Below the pieces are notes generated by a model that had not been told where the DNA came from, made no database searches, and saw only the letters and a list, made by a program, of their open reading frames with translations. The position numbers and the translations under genes are program-made. DNA of 64,000 bases from Posidonia oceanica (lineage: Eukaryota > Streptophyta > Magnoliopsida > Alismatales > Posidoniaceae): the NCBI GenBank assembly GCA_037176725.1, contig JAZBRS010000049.1:30124001-30188000 (forward strand), written 5' to 3'. Positions 53,869 to 64,000 of this stretch are shown here, piece after piece. Numbering within the stretch: the first letter of the stretch is position 1; each line of letters begins with the position of its first letter.

Positions 53869-56577
53869 ATGGCTAGCGGCGGCAGCAAGGGTGTGGACGC
53901 TCCTGTTCCCCCTTTCTCCTCCCCGACGGCGAGCGACGACGATGGCGGCAGTGCTGGTGGCCCGAGTGGTGGGTCTCGCCGGCGACAAAGGTAGCATTCT
54001 TCCCTTTGACTTTTTCTGATTGTTTATTCATTTGTTTGTTATATATATTTTTTTGTTTGTTCTTGAACCATGGATGTAAGAGTGGATTCCATGGAAATTT
54101 TAGGCTTTTAGATTTAAGTTTATTGTAGAAAATTTATTTCAATTTTAGTTTTAAAATTCAATTTTTAGTTTAATTCTTCTTTTTAGTTTCAGTTTTAATT
54201 CCGTTTTTAATTAATTAACTCTATTTCTGTTTTTCTTTGTTTTTTTAATTCCGTTTTTAATTAATTGGTTTAATTCTATTTTCGTTTTAGTTTTAATTAG
54301 TTTAATTCTGTTTTTGTTTTAGTTTTAATTAGTTTAATTCTGTTTTTGTTTTTCTGTTTTAATTAGTTTAATTCTGTTTTTGTTTTTTCTGTTTTAATTC
54401 AGTTTTTGATTAATTGGTTTAATTCTGTTTTTGTTTTTTCTGTTTTAATTAGTTTAATTCTCAGTTTTTACTTTTATTTTCAGTTTTCACTTTTATTTTA
54501 AATTTCAGTTTTTACTTTCTTTTTAAATTTCAGTTTTTACTTTTTCTTTAAAATTCAGTTTTTACTTTCTTTTAAATTTCAGTTTTTTACTTTTATTTTA
54601 AAATTCTGAATTTTGTTTTATTTTAAAATTCAGTTTTATTTTAAATTCAGTTTTTTACTTTTATTTTAAAATTCAGAATTTTTTAGTCCTAGTTGTGGAA
54701 TTTAGATTAAACTCAATTTGGTTTAAGTTCATGGAAGTTTATATTTAAATTTAGTTGTGGAATTTAGATTCAAACTCAATTTGGTTTAAGTTCATGGAAA
54801 ATTGATGTAAATTCAGTTATTGGATTTACTTATTTAAAGTTACGTTTTAAATGTTAAATTTTTAAATGTGGAATGTGAATGTGAAATGTGAGATGGAAAT
54901 GGTAAATGTGAAATGTGAATGGAAATTTTGTGTGGAATGTGAATGGAAATCCATTTTTATGGATATTGGGACGTTTATTTAGTCCTTTCTTGTGGAAATG
55001 TGTATGTGTGTTGCAAATTTGCAGGGAAATAAAAATTTTTAGTCGAAATTGTAGGGGAGGTTATGGTGAATTTTTCCCAGAAATTTAAGAGATTTTGTTA
55101 ATTTTTGGAATTTAAATGTGGGGATTCGATTTTAGGGGTTAAACATGTAAAGGGATCTAGTTGTTAATCCTTAATTGGTTTGTTAAATGACATTTTTGTT
55201 ACCTATATGGATTAGTGAAAGGTTTAAGTTGGTTTAGGGTTGGATTTTTAATTTTAAAGTTAGGATATTAGAGTTGGACTTTTAAAAAGGTTGATCTTTT
55301 AAAAGATAAATCTTAAAGGATGGATTTTTTTAAAAAAGATGGATTAAAAAAAGAAGGATTTTTTTTAAAAAAAAAAGATGGATTAAAAAAAGATTGATTA
55401 AAAAGGATTGATTTTTTAAAGGATTGATTAAAAAGATAGGTTTTAAAAAGGAGATGGATTTAAAAAAAGAAGGTGGATTTGAAAAAGAAGATCGATTTAT
55501 TTTCTTTAGAAAGATCGATTGTTAAAAGATTGATTTTAAAGGATTGATTAAAAAGATAGGTTTTAAAAAGAGTTGATTAAAAAGGATAGGTTTTAAAAAG
55601 AGTCGGGTTTAGTTAAAAAAGATGGGTTTTAAAAAGAGTTGATTAAAAAGATAGGTTTTAAAAAGAGTTTAAAAAGATAAGTTTTAAAAAGAGTTTAAAA
55701 AGGATGGGTTTTAAAAAGAGTTGATTAAAAAGGATGGATTTTAAAAAGAGTTGGGTTTAGTTAAAAAAGATGGGTTTTTTTTAAAAAAGAGTTGGGTTTT
55801 GTTAAAAAGATGGTTTTGTTAAAAAGATGGTTTTTTTAAAGAAATTATCTTTAAGGATTAATTTTTAAGTTTAAGTTGGTTAGTTAAAGTGATGCATTTC
55901 TTTCCCTTTTGGTTGGTTACGTGGACTACTTAGCATTTAGGGAAACAATTAAGAGAATTAATGGTTTTATCTGACTATGCTTTGCTTGTGATACCATTTC
56001 AGGGCTTCTGATGAGGAGGCTGAGACGAGGAGGGACGAGGCCGGTCCTTCCACTGCGGAGGCGAGTTCTTCTCGTCCCTGCAAGCTCCGGGCGAGGCGGC
56101 CACGTGCGCTGTCTCCTGTCCCGCCTGAGGTTGGTGACGGGAGTGCTCCTACTCTAGATGCGTCCCCTTCTCCTCCCAGGAGAGCCCGTACAGCGGTAGA
56201 GCTCGCAGAGCTAGGACAGGTGAGGTTTATGTGTCTTTTGGCTTTTATTAAGTTACTTTACTTGATTATTAAGTTACTAATGTTTTCTTTTATGCCAGAT
56301 GCCATTGTCGAGCCGGACGCGCTCTAGCTAGGCTGACTTGCACGAGACGTATCTCGACCTCCCAGAGTTCCAACGGGCGAGACTTGCAGGGATGAGCTTC
56401 GGCCACTTCTTGGAGATCATGCCTTTTGAGATTCACTTGGGACTGCTGGTTTCTTTCGCTGAGAGGTACAACAAGAGTTCCGACAGCTTCATCTTTCGCG
56501 TAAGCAAGATGATGATTACCCTGGAGGACATAGTGCGGCTGGTGGGTCTGAGGGTTGACGGAGAGCCCGGTCATTGA
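53869..56577 (+). pseudogene. Antisense PMD gene, type II, truncated (element C)
   Basis: Exon 1 53869-53990 (Gly/Ser/Asp/Pro-rich, MASGGSKGVD start). A large intron follows at 53991-56002 (GT-AG, about 2 kb of T-rich and then GATTAAAAAG-rich low complexity). Exon 2 is 56003-56219 (acidic then Arg/Pro-rich), the next intron 56220-56298, and exon 3 starts at 56299. Splice phases agree across all three exons. The PMD N-terminal core is clear: MSFGHFLEIMPFEIHLGLL, FAERYNKSSDSFIF, MMITLEDIVRLVGLRVDGEPG. A TAG lies near 56329, and the frame ends at 56575-56577 where the A copy continues for six more exons, so the 3' half is missing. Confidence 0.78.
53991..56002 (+). repeat. Low-complexity intron of C PMD type II
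   Basis: 54170-54680: repeats of GTTTTAATTAGTTTAATTCT and TTTTATTTTAAAATTCAG phrases. 55260-55850: repeats of TTAAAAAGAGTTGATTAAAA-type units of about 25-35 bp. GT-AG ends and matching phases support an intron. Confidence 0.7.
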
Positions 56578-57985
56578 GCTTGTACCTTTCTTTTTGTCAG
56601 AGTCTATACTTGTGAATATTTATATGAAAGGTTTTTTTGTTTCGCTTTGCTTCCTGCACATGCTTACTTTTCTTGTTAGTAATCAATGAGCATACCTCCC
56701 TTGGCGAAAGATTTGGCTAAGTTAACTAATTAATCAAAGAGAAACTATGTCAAATGAAAAGATTTAGGCTAAGTTAATTAATCAACAAGGGGCATAATAG
56801 ATGTTAATGCATGTTTATTTTAAATGGGTGGAGGGAATTAATTTCTGTCCTCAGCTAAAGAGATGGAAATCAGAGCCCAGTAGATGCTGATTATGAGTCA
56901 TCCGTGGATGCTCTAAAGATCATTATGTTAGTAATGTCTTTGTTGAGAGAGCGCACCCAAGCCGTGGGACACACTTGAGTAGGACGCTAACTCCGAATCC
57001 TGGTGAGTCGATGGTTGCATCATTGACCAGATTAACTCTAGTTTTCCTACTTACTAAGTTTTCACTTGTATGTAGGTTGGATGTTTTGGTTTTTTCTAAG
57101 TTTTGTAATTTTTTTGGTGTTTTGGATTATATGATTTTTTTTGTTTTTTTTTTGTTTTTGGGTTATATGATTTTTTTGGATTTTTGGGTTATATGATTTT
57201 TTTGGATTTTTGGGTTATATGATTTTTTTGGTTTTTGGTTTTGTATGATTTTTTTGGATTTTTGGTTCTTCTAATGGGGAAAGACGAGTACCTATCTTAA
57301 GCATTAGCCTCGGGGTTTGTTTCAACTAGATGACTAGGCCTTACATTTGTGGGTGTGTCCCTTGGGTCATGCCTGCACCCTTTTTAAAGACTTTGGTCCA
57401 TACACCAGTCCTTACTTGGGTTGCTACTCCCTAGGCCTTTTCAGTCCTTGACCACCTAGGGTTGTTTACTCCTTGCCTGTTAGTGAGAATAGGATAGAGG
57501 AAGTTTCGGGATTTAGCAGACTCTTGACTTTGGCTTAGGCCTTGATTCCTGCTTGCCTTTCTTTAGTCCTTAATGCGTCCTTCTATGGTTTATACTTTTA
57601 GATGCATAGACAGCTTTTGCCCTGCTCTTTTCCGCTCTTTGGACGGCTCTTTGCTGACCTCTTTTAGTTGGACAGTTTCTCTTACTGTCTCTTTTCGTTG
57701 GTTCCTTACTTGGACAGCTTCTTTGCTGCCTTCTTTCCTCTCTGTTTGGGTGGTTTTTGCCACCGTCTTTTTCTTGACGCTTTCTAAGTTGCTTTGGCAA
57801 GCAGTTTGTACTCTAAGCCTCTGCTCCGCGCCTACTTTTTCCTTACCTTCCTGTGCAGTGTGTATGTGGAGATAGGACAAGGCATGGGTTCCCTAGGTGT
57901 TCCTCTTCCTATTGCCTTTGGGAGTTTCTCCCTTTTCTGGCTTGGTGTTAGGGCCTAGGTCTCTTTAGTGATATAGACATGCTCA
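56578..57985. other. Spacer between C PMD genes and integrase, with T-rich repeat
   Basis: Includes T-rich tandem units at 57105-57262 (TTTTTTGGATTTTTGGGTTATATGA) and the GGACAGCTTCTTTGCTGCC region at 57610-57760. No gene is seen. It matches the B 3' UTR inverted. Confidence 0.6.
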
Positions 57986-60193
57986 TCAAGGGTAGTACCT
58001 TTTCAGGTGCATTGCATTCCAAGGGTCAGGAAGATCCTCTCCGTTATGGGACAGTCGATAAGCATTCCCTGGATATACAGCAAGCACTATGTAGGGTCCT
58101 TCCCAATTTGGCTTTAACTTTCCCTTAGGGTGGGGCTTATTGTAGGGCAACACTTCTTTAAGCACTAGATCACCGATTTTAAACTTGCGTTCGATTACTT
58201 TCTTCTGGTAAGCCTTGGTTAACCTTTGTTGGTAGACACACGTATGCTCGGCGGCTGCCAGCCGTTTCTCATCAAGGAGTTTCAAATGAAGGAGTAAAGC
58301 TTGCCTCTTTTCTTCGGCAGACATTCTCCTATCAATCTTAACTCTTAATGAGGGGATCAGGATCTCGTATGGGACCACTACCTCCATACCAAAGGCTAAA
58401 GCATAGGGGGTTTGACCCATTGCCGTCCTTATGGTGGTGCGGTATGCCCATAATGCATTAACAAGCTTATTTGACCAATCCGATCCCTTAGCGTCTTCTA
58501 CCGTCTTTTTAATGATTTTGATTAAGGTTTTGTTAGTAGCTTCTGCTTGACCGTTTCCTTGTGGGTAATATGGGGAAGAGTGGTGTAGAGTGATACCGAA
58601 TTTCCGACACAACCGCTTGAACTCTTCTGAGATGAAGATAGGTCTGTTGTCTGCTACTAAGGCTTTAGGCACCCCAAACCTTGCGATGATATTTCGCTGT
58701 ACGAATTGGCACAGGGTTGTGGCCTTGATGTTTGCGAACGCCTCTGCTTCTGCCCATTTGGTGAAGTATTCCGTTGCCATCAGGATGAAAGTGTTGCCCT
58801 TTCCCTGATGGATAGGTCCCACCACATCGAAGGCCCACATGGAGAAAGGCCATGGTGTTGATAAAGCGTGAAGCACTGAAGCCGAAACATGGATCTTGTT
58901 GGCGTGTAGTTGGCAGCTCTTGCATCGCTTGACTTTACTTGTGCAGTCAGCTTCCATGGTTGGCCAGTAGTACCCCCTTCTAATGATCATTTTAGCCATG
59001 AACTGGGAGTTGATGTGGCCTCCGCAGACTCCCTCATGTGTTTCCTTGAGGATCTCGGCCGACTCAGATGTATCCACACATCGGAGTTCAATCCCTTGGG
59101 GCATTCTCCGAAAGAGTGTGTTGGCTCTGATGTAGTATTTGGTAGCCATCCTCCTCAGTGCTTCTCTGTCCTTGGGAGTCGCATAGGTCGGGAAGGTACA
59201 ATCTTGTACATAATTCTGTATGTCATAATACCACGGGTTGCCATCGTCGTTTACATCTGTAGCTCCTTGATAACAGACCTCTGTGCATATTAAGCTTTCC
59301 TGGTTTAGTTCCTCTCTGAGTTCTTCAACCCATTCGGTGGCAGACCCCACTGTTGGGGTGCTGATTCTTCGCACCATGATGGATTGCTCATCTGTCCCTG
59401 AGCTGAAGGGGAGCGAGGATGCCAGTGAGGCTAATGAATCAGCTAGGATGTTGTTGCTTCTAAGGACGTGCACATATATAACCCAGTCAAATTTCTTCAG
59501 TAAGGCTTTAGCCAGGTTGCGGTATTCCTGCAGCTTTGGCGAGAGGGTTTTGTATTTGTTGAGGACTTGTCGTATGACAAGCTGTGAGTCTCCAACCACT
59601 TTTAGCCTTCTTGCCCCTAGATCGAGAGCCATTCGGAGCCCTAGAATGAGTGCTTCATATTCTGCAATGTTGTTACTTGCCGAGTAGAGTAGTTGTGCTG
59701 CAGCGGGGAGAACGACACCCTCTGGAGTGAGGAGTGTTGCCCTTATTTCAGCGTCTTGTGAATTAAGCGCTCCATCGAAACGGAGGGTCCATTCTCTGAT
59801 GAGTGGCACGACACTATTGATTGCCAGTATCTCCTCATTTGGGAAATCTGTTGACACTGGCTGATACTCTGACACAGGTAACCCGGCAAGTTGGTCCGCG
59901 ATGGCTTGCCCCTTGATTGCCTTCTGGGTGATGAATTGTAGGTCAAACTCAGTAAGAAGCATTTGCCATTGTGCTAGCCTTCCAGACAATGCTGGTTTCT
60001 CGAACATGTACTTGATGGGGTCCATCTTGGCTAAGTAGCAGACTTTGTGTGCAAGAAAATAATGTCTGAGCTTTTGTGAGGCCCATACTAAGGCTAAGCA
60101 GTGTCTCTCGATCTGGGAGTACTTCCTCTCATATTCGATGAACGTTCTACTGAGGTAGTAAACTGCTTTCTCCTTCCTCCCAGTTTCATCATG
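57986..60193 (-). CDS. Element C pol: RNaseH end, aRH and integrase, open frame
   Basis: 736 codons without a stop, part of the gag-pol polyprotein (no start of its own). The ancestral RNaseH remnant comes first; its catalytic E position reads H in IERHCLALVW. A complete archaeal-type RNaseH follows, with acidic residues in RFDGAL, NIAEYEALILG, VVGDSQLV and NILADSLAS. A linker leads to integrase: HHCC finger (THEGVCGGHIN ... CKSCQLH), D in FDVVGPIH, D in LVADNRPIF (R in place of the usual G after DN) and E in GNGQAEATNK, then a C-terminal basic region ending KRYYP-stop. Length and order fit the Tat lineage. Integrase acts on the cDNA ends; aRH degrades the RNA strand. The TAA at 60194 (CAA expected) closes the frame upstream. 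Confidence 0.93.
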   Translation of the reverse strand, partial: HDETGRKEKAVYYLSRTFIEYERKYSQIERHCLALVWASQKLRHYFLAHKVCYLAKMDPIKYMFEKPALSGRLAQWQMLLTEFDLQFITQKAIKGQAIADQLAGLPVSEYQPVSTDFPNEEILAINSVVPLIREWTLRFDGALNSQDAEIRATLLTPEGVVLPAAAQLLYSASNNIAEYEALILGLRMALDLGARRLKVVGDSQLVIRQVLNKYKTLSPKLQEYRNLAKALLKKFDWVIYVHVLRSNNILADSLASLASSLPFSSGTDEQSIMVRRISTPTVGSATEWVEELREELNQESLICTEVCYQGATDVNDDGNPWYYDIQNYVQDCTFPTYATPKDREALRRMATKYYIRANTLFRRMPQGIELRCVDTSESAEILKETHEGVCGGHINSQFMAKMIIRRGYYWPTMEADCTSKVKRCKSCQLHANKIHVSASVLHALSTPWPFSMWAFDVVGPIHQGKGNTFILMATEYFTKWAEAEAFANIKATTLCQFVQRNIIARFGVPKALVADNRPIFISEEFKRLCRKFGITLHHSSPYYPQGNGQAEATNKTLIKIIKKTVEDAKGSDWSNKLVNALWAYRTTIRTAMGQTPYALAFGMEVVVPYEILIPSLRVKIDRRMSAEEKRQALLLHLKLLDEKRLAAAEHTCVYQQRLTKAYQKKVIERKFKIGDLVLKEVLPYNKPHPKGKLKPNWEGPYIVLAVYPGNAYRLSHNGEDLPDPWNAMHLKRYYP

Positions 60194-61772
60194 TTATGCA
60201 AGGACAACACCCACCAAGTTATCAGTGACGGCCAAGTAGAGTAGCAATGGCCTCTCGGGGACTGGAGCAGTCAGTACTGGAGGGTTTAGTAGGTAGAGTT
60301 TCAGCTCATCGAAGGCCTTCTGATAGGTGTGATTCCACCTGAATTCTGCACCGCCTTTTAAGAGCTCATAGAATGGTCTACACTTTTCCGCATGCTGAGA
60401 GATGAATCTTCGGATGAACTGTAGCCTCCCTATGAGTCCTCTGAGTTCCTTGATGTTCCTTGGCGGTGGCATGGCTGTTATAGCTTTGGTGAGATCCACT
60501 TCTATGCCCCTTTTGCTCACTATGAAGCCAAGCAGCTTGCCGACAGTGACCTCGAAGACACACTTCTTGGGGTTCAAAGTGTCCCTCTCTTGTTTTTGAC
60601 TTTACTAACAGGTCATCCACATAACACTCCATGCAATCGTGTATCATGTCATGAAAGATTGCCATCATAGCCCTTTGATAGGTTGCTCCGGCGTTCTTTA
60701 ATCCGAATGGCATGACTACATAGCAGTAGGTCCCCCATGGAGTAGTAAATGCGGTTTTCTCCTGGTCTTCTTCTGCAAGTTTAATCTGGTTGTAACCGAA
60801 GAAACCATCCATGAATGAAAGCATCTCATGGCCTGCAGTGTTGTCTATGAGGATGTCTATGTGTGGAAGAGGGAAATCGTCTTTTGGGCATGCTTCATTG
60901 AGGTTTCTGTAGTCAATGCACATGCGCACTTTGCCATCCTTCTTCATCACTGGAACTATGTTGGCAATCCATTCTGGATACACCACAACTCTGATGAACT
61001 TCGCTTTGTGTAGCTTGTCTATCTCCTCTTTGACCTTTAGAGTGAGGTTTGGACGTAGACACCGGAGCTTTTGCTTCGCTGTCTTAGCGCCTGGCTTGAG
61101 AGGGAGCCTGTGCTCCACCAGTAGTGAATCAAGCCCAGGCATTTCTCCATAGGAGAAGGCCAGTACCTTCATATACTTTTTGAGTAGTCTTTCCATTCTG
61201 GTCCATTCATCTGAGTTGAGAGTAGAGCTTATCCGTACTGGTCTTGGATCATCTTCAGTGCCTAGATTGACTTCCTCTGTTTCTTCAGTGGTAGCCTTGG
61301 TCTGCTCATCGTATTTCTTCATCATTTCTTCGAAGATGGCAGGGTCTACCGATTCTTCATTTGGGTCCTCTTTTGTATCCACCAGTTCAAAGACTTCATA
61401 GTTTCCAGTGTTTTTGCCAGTGATATTTGACACTTCTTCGACCAGGAAGATGGCATGCGACGTGGCTAGCTCCTGTGGCAATGCTGTGGTATAGTGACAT
61501 ACTTTTACAGTTTGGGTGATCGGCTCCTTCCTGTCCCAACCTGCACACTTAGTAGAGTGATTAGATACTTTTTGCGAGGACACAGTGGCGGTTAAGCCGT
61601 CCCTGCCTTGCCCTCGTTTACCTTTCCCACTACTATCTAAACTAGGAAGTAAATTGCTGGAAAGTAAATCATGCGAAAACAAAATGCAGGAATTAAATGC
61701 GGGAAAGAAATTATTCACAAGGGTAGGGGGTTTGCCCCTAGGTTTGCCTCTGCGGTGGAGGCAGTTCGCCAT
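60194..61772 (-). pseudogene. Element C reverse transcriptase and start of RNaseH
   Basis: RT with MPGLDSLLVEHRLPL, KFIRVVVYPEW, KDGKVRMCIDYRNLN, CPKDDFPLPHIDILID, FMDGFFGYNQIKLAEED, TTPWGTYCYVVMPFGLKNAG and an intact YVDD in CYVDDLLVKSKT (about 60600-60625). Directly after GHFE about 49 bp present in A are missing, with a TGA on both sides of the lost stretch in A. This shifts the frame, and the correct frame resumes at NPKKCVFEV (60577 downwards). The TAA at 60194 is a second lesion. The N-terminal linker has an acidic region with VFELVDTKEDPNEES. Confidence 0.9.
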
Positions 61773-61939
61773 TTGGCGTTCAGTTTGTGGCCCCGGCCCC
61801 TTCTTGCTTTGAGGGGCAAGGCCGTAGGTTGCTAAGGAAGCGGGAGAGCTTGCAGATGAGGTCGGAGTCCTTTGCTTTGGTGTCTTCAGTTAGAGGTTCC
61901 GGGGGAGTCGCCTGCTTGGATGTCTAGAGGTTGGGGAGG

Positions 61940-62533
61940 CTAACCTGTGGCCTTGGTCCCTTCTTGCTTCAAGGGACAAGGTCGTAGATTGTTGAAAAGG
62001 CAGGTGAGCTCGTAGACAGGGTCGGAGTCCTCTGCTTCAGCGCCTTCAGTGGGGGCTCTGGAGGAATCGCTTGCTTGGATGTCCAGAGGTAAAGGAGCTT
62101 CTGGGGATGCGGGGAGAGCAGCAGGGACCTCTTCCATGTAGGAGGTTGGTGCTTCTTCCTTGGGCTTCGTCGAAGCATCGAGGATGGTTGGAACTTCTTC
62201 TAGGCAGGGAGAAGGAGTTAGTGCCGTCTTAGGGTCTGTAAGAGCGCCGAGGATGACGGGCTTAGGGGCCTTTGCGGCTGTTGTTGTTGCTGGGAAGTCG
62301 GGAACTGTATCTGACACTTGCTTGTCGTGCACTTGTAGCTCGACTGACATAAAGTGGTTGGCAAGTGACCATGCTAGAGGTTTGCTTGGGTCAGGTTGCC
62401 CAAGGTACCCTAGCCTGGTACGACTGCGCTCCTCTGGTGTTTCAAGTGCATCCCTCATTCCTTGTTCCTGGCGGCCATGTCCTTTCCCCGTGGTGTATCC
62501 TATCTTGAGGAGGATCTCCCAGGGCCTTTTCAT
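61940..62533 (-). pseudogene. G-patch domain and linker of element C
   Basis: MKRPWEILLKIGYTTGKGHG, RQEQGMRDALETP and RLGYLG correspond residue by residue to the A G-patch (30551-30835), but the GLGF end reads LGYLG, so it is more diverged. PLAWSLANHFMSVE follows, as in A. The downstream linker is Pro/Ala/Glu-rich (SPCLEEVPTILDASTKPKEE). It is frame-shifted relative to protease 2 near 62605. Confidence 0.65.
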
Positions 62534-62561
62534 GTGGTCGGGGTAATCGTATTGATTTATA

Positions 62562-63203
62562 TCAATACTCTTGGGAGTGAAGACCTTTTTGACATTGTTT
62601 ATAGCTGGCAGTTGAGTCCCTGATCAATGGTGCCGGTGTGGTAGTCAGGATTGTTACCAGGTGGGCTTCAGCTTCTACCGACTCATCTCCCTGTATTTTG
62701 ATGATTTTCCCTTGGTAAGGGAACTTCATGCATTGGTGGCGCAGGGAGGTGACTGCCTTGATCTCCTCGATCCATTGGCTCCCTAATATGAGTCGATACG
62801 AGATTGGGGCATCGGCTACTATGAGCTCTGTTTCCATTTGGAGGGGGCCAATGGTAACTTGGACAGTTATCTTTCCCAAGGCTGCTTTTTTGTTGTTGTC
62901 GTACCCTGATACAGTTAAGGCTGCTGGGCATAATTGAGATTCGGTTAGCCTAACTAACTGCAGGGTTTCTAGGGAGCATACATTTAAAGTTGCCCCAGTA
63001 TCGACAAGCACACTAGAAAGTTTGTAACTGTTTATTACAATAGTAACATTTAAAGGTAAAGTCCTCCTTTCAGGAGGAGCTAATTCGGAGTCAGTGAAGA
63101 TAACTGTGGGCTCCATGAACACGGCGGTGGCGACGGTGGCCAGAGCTTCAGCAGGCATGTCCTCCGGTACCTGGGCTTTCTTCATTACCTCCATCAGGAT
63201 GTC
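62562..63203 (-). pseudogene. Second retropepsin domain (protease 2) of element C
   Basis: Catalytic LVDTGATLNVCSL at about 62980-63012, TVSGYDNNKKAALG flap region, LILGSQWIEEIK and a C-terminal FPYQGKIIKIQGD. It aligns throughout with A protease 2. The preceding linker has VMKKAQVPEDMPAEALA, as in A. It is joined in frame to protease 1 across two TAG codons (63204 and 63675). Confidence 0.85.
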
Positions 63204-63674
63204 CTAGTGCTTCTCCGAGGCTCTGATCAGCTCGTAGATGGAGATCGTTGTTTGTGTTTTTCTGAGCTGCTCCAGGAAGTCGAAGGTGCCTTCTACCCTC
63301 CAGGGTATGTGGAACTCCGGTTGAGGCAGGGAAGTGGCTGGTTCTGCATTAGGCAGAGGCAGTGCAACTTGGTTGGAGATCCGCCCGGTTCTTGTGATGG
63401 GGGCCTGCTGAGCCTGGTTGTGTTCTCCCTTGGCGTGGCCGGACTTCAGCAGAGACAGAGGTTTCCTGAGAAGAGACTGCCCATGGTTTATGGGCAACTG
63501 AGATGAGTTCAACAATGTAAGCCTCTGGATCTGGGTATACCCTTGGGCTGCTTGATTATCGGTGAATTGCTGGAATCCTTGGATACTTGGGACTTCATCG
63601 TCCTTGTCATCAATCCAGCCAGCTGTGCCATTTGGTGCTGGGTCTCTCATGTGGAATCCTACCAGATAAGGTCC
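63204..63674 (-). other. Linker between the two protease domains of C
   Basis: About 150 residues, in frame, with FLEQLRKTQTTISIYELI, matching A LEQLKKMQARISICDLI. Bounded by TAG codons at both ends. Confidence 0.65.
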
Positions 63675-64000
63675 CTAGATCATTTCCAGGGTCGTTTCAT
63701 GGTCCGCCTGGATGGTGATCATCTCGCCTTGGGACTTGAATTTTAATAGCTGGTGCGTCGGGGATGCAACTGCACATATTTCCGCCAACCAAGTTCTCCC
63801 GAGGATCAACGGTTCTGCTAGGTCACATTCTACCACCATAACCTTGGTAATGCTAGTGAGGGGGCCGATGGTAATTGCGAGCTGAATTGTCCCTATCACC
63901 TCTATCTGGATATTATTAAAGCCCTTGCAGAAGATCTTCTCCCTGGTGATATCCTCTTCTTCGACATCCAGGTAGTCGAGTGTGTTCAGAGAGCACGCAC
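63675..64000 (-). pseudogene. First retropepsin domain (protease 1) of element C, cut by window end
   Basis: In-frame sequence from the window edge: CSLNTLDYL just after where the DTG loop must be, then GTIQLAITIGPLTSITKV, LILGRTWLAEICAV and HQLLKFKSQGEMITIQAD, aligning with A protease 1. The catalytic DTG would fall just beyond 64000. A TAG at 63675 ends the stretch. Confidence 0.8.

Larger units (their letters stand above)
49394..64000 (-). mobile_element. Element C: Tat element with antisense PMD genes (runs past window end)
   Basis: Minus-strand element inserted in H at GTTCC (49389-49393). Order along the plus strand: 3' LTR, PPT, 3' UTR, PMD type I gene, PMD type II gene, T-rich repeat, then integrase, aRH, RNaseH, RT, G-patch, protease 2 and protease 1 (minus). 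Gag and the 5' LTR lie beyond 64000. The LTR family is shared with B, and the half-site word is AGTCGCC. The RT has a deletion, but aRH-integrase is fully open. Confidence 0.9.

Noticed and set aside
1..64000. tRNA, rRNA or single-copy host genes
   Set aside because: None could be recognised; all coding similarity is to retrotransposon polyprotein or PMD genes.

Overview
The window is nuclear DNA of a flowering plant (the species cannot be told from sequence) and consists almost entirely of nested LTR retrotransposons of the Ty3/gypsy Tat lineage. Evidence: gag-protease-RT-RNaseH-second (archaeal-type) RNaseH-integrase order, TG...CA LTRs with 5-bp target duplications, polypurine tracts, primer-binding sites, and plant-mobile-domain (PMD) genes with GT-AG introns lying antisense to gag-pol. 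I see no ordinary host gene, tRNA or rRNA gene.

Layout. H is the oldest, outer Tat element. It is present as three pieces (1-2730, 37595-38509, 47182-49393) carrying antisense PMD genes. A (2731-37594, minus strand, target duplication CCAGC) is inserted in H. From its 5' end at high coordinates A reads: LTR, leader, gag, protease 1, protease 2, G-patch, RT, RNaseH, aRH, integrase, then three plus-strand PMD genes (about 14.4-13.0, 12.2-9.0 and 8.6-7.3 kb), minisatellites and the 3' LTR. D (about 18769-28927) is a 10-kb insertion in A that splits the RT exactly at the YVDD motif. B (38510-47181, plus strand, target duplication CGTAT/CCTAT) is a gag-only, non-autonomous element sitting inside an H PMD gene. 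C (49394 to beyond 64000, minus strand) is another PMD-bearing Tat element. It shares LTRs and 3' UTR with B and has a fully open aRH-integrase frame.

Most striking signal: every LTR promoter and most PMD gene promoters are preceded by an array of alternating inverted half-sites with a rigid 28-bp period and fixed-length but sequence-variable spacers. In H and A (29 bp in D) the half-site is GTTRKMCGC, arranged 9-N10-9 back to back. In B and C the period is the same but the word is different, (T/G/C)AGNMGCCW, arranged 9-N7-9-N3. The arrays usually sit just upstream of a TATA box. Family-specific motif arrays in an element that also encodes its own (antisense) PMD proteins resemble, in logic, the VANC/VANDAL sequence-specific anti-silencing systems of Arabidopsis. 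I propose this as a candidate element-encoded regulatory system; it is an inference.

Other notable points are two tandem retropepsin domains followed by a G-patch domain in both A and C, an ancestral RNaseH whose catalytic D and E are lost beside an intact aRH, and many premature stops of the CTGG/CAG to CTAG/TAG type, as expected from deamination of methylated CHG sites. All coding regions except the C aRH-integrase stretch are decayed.
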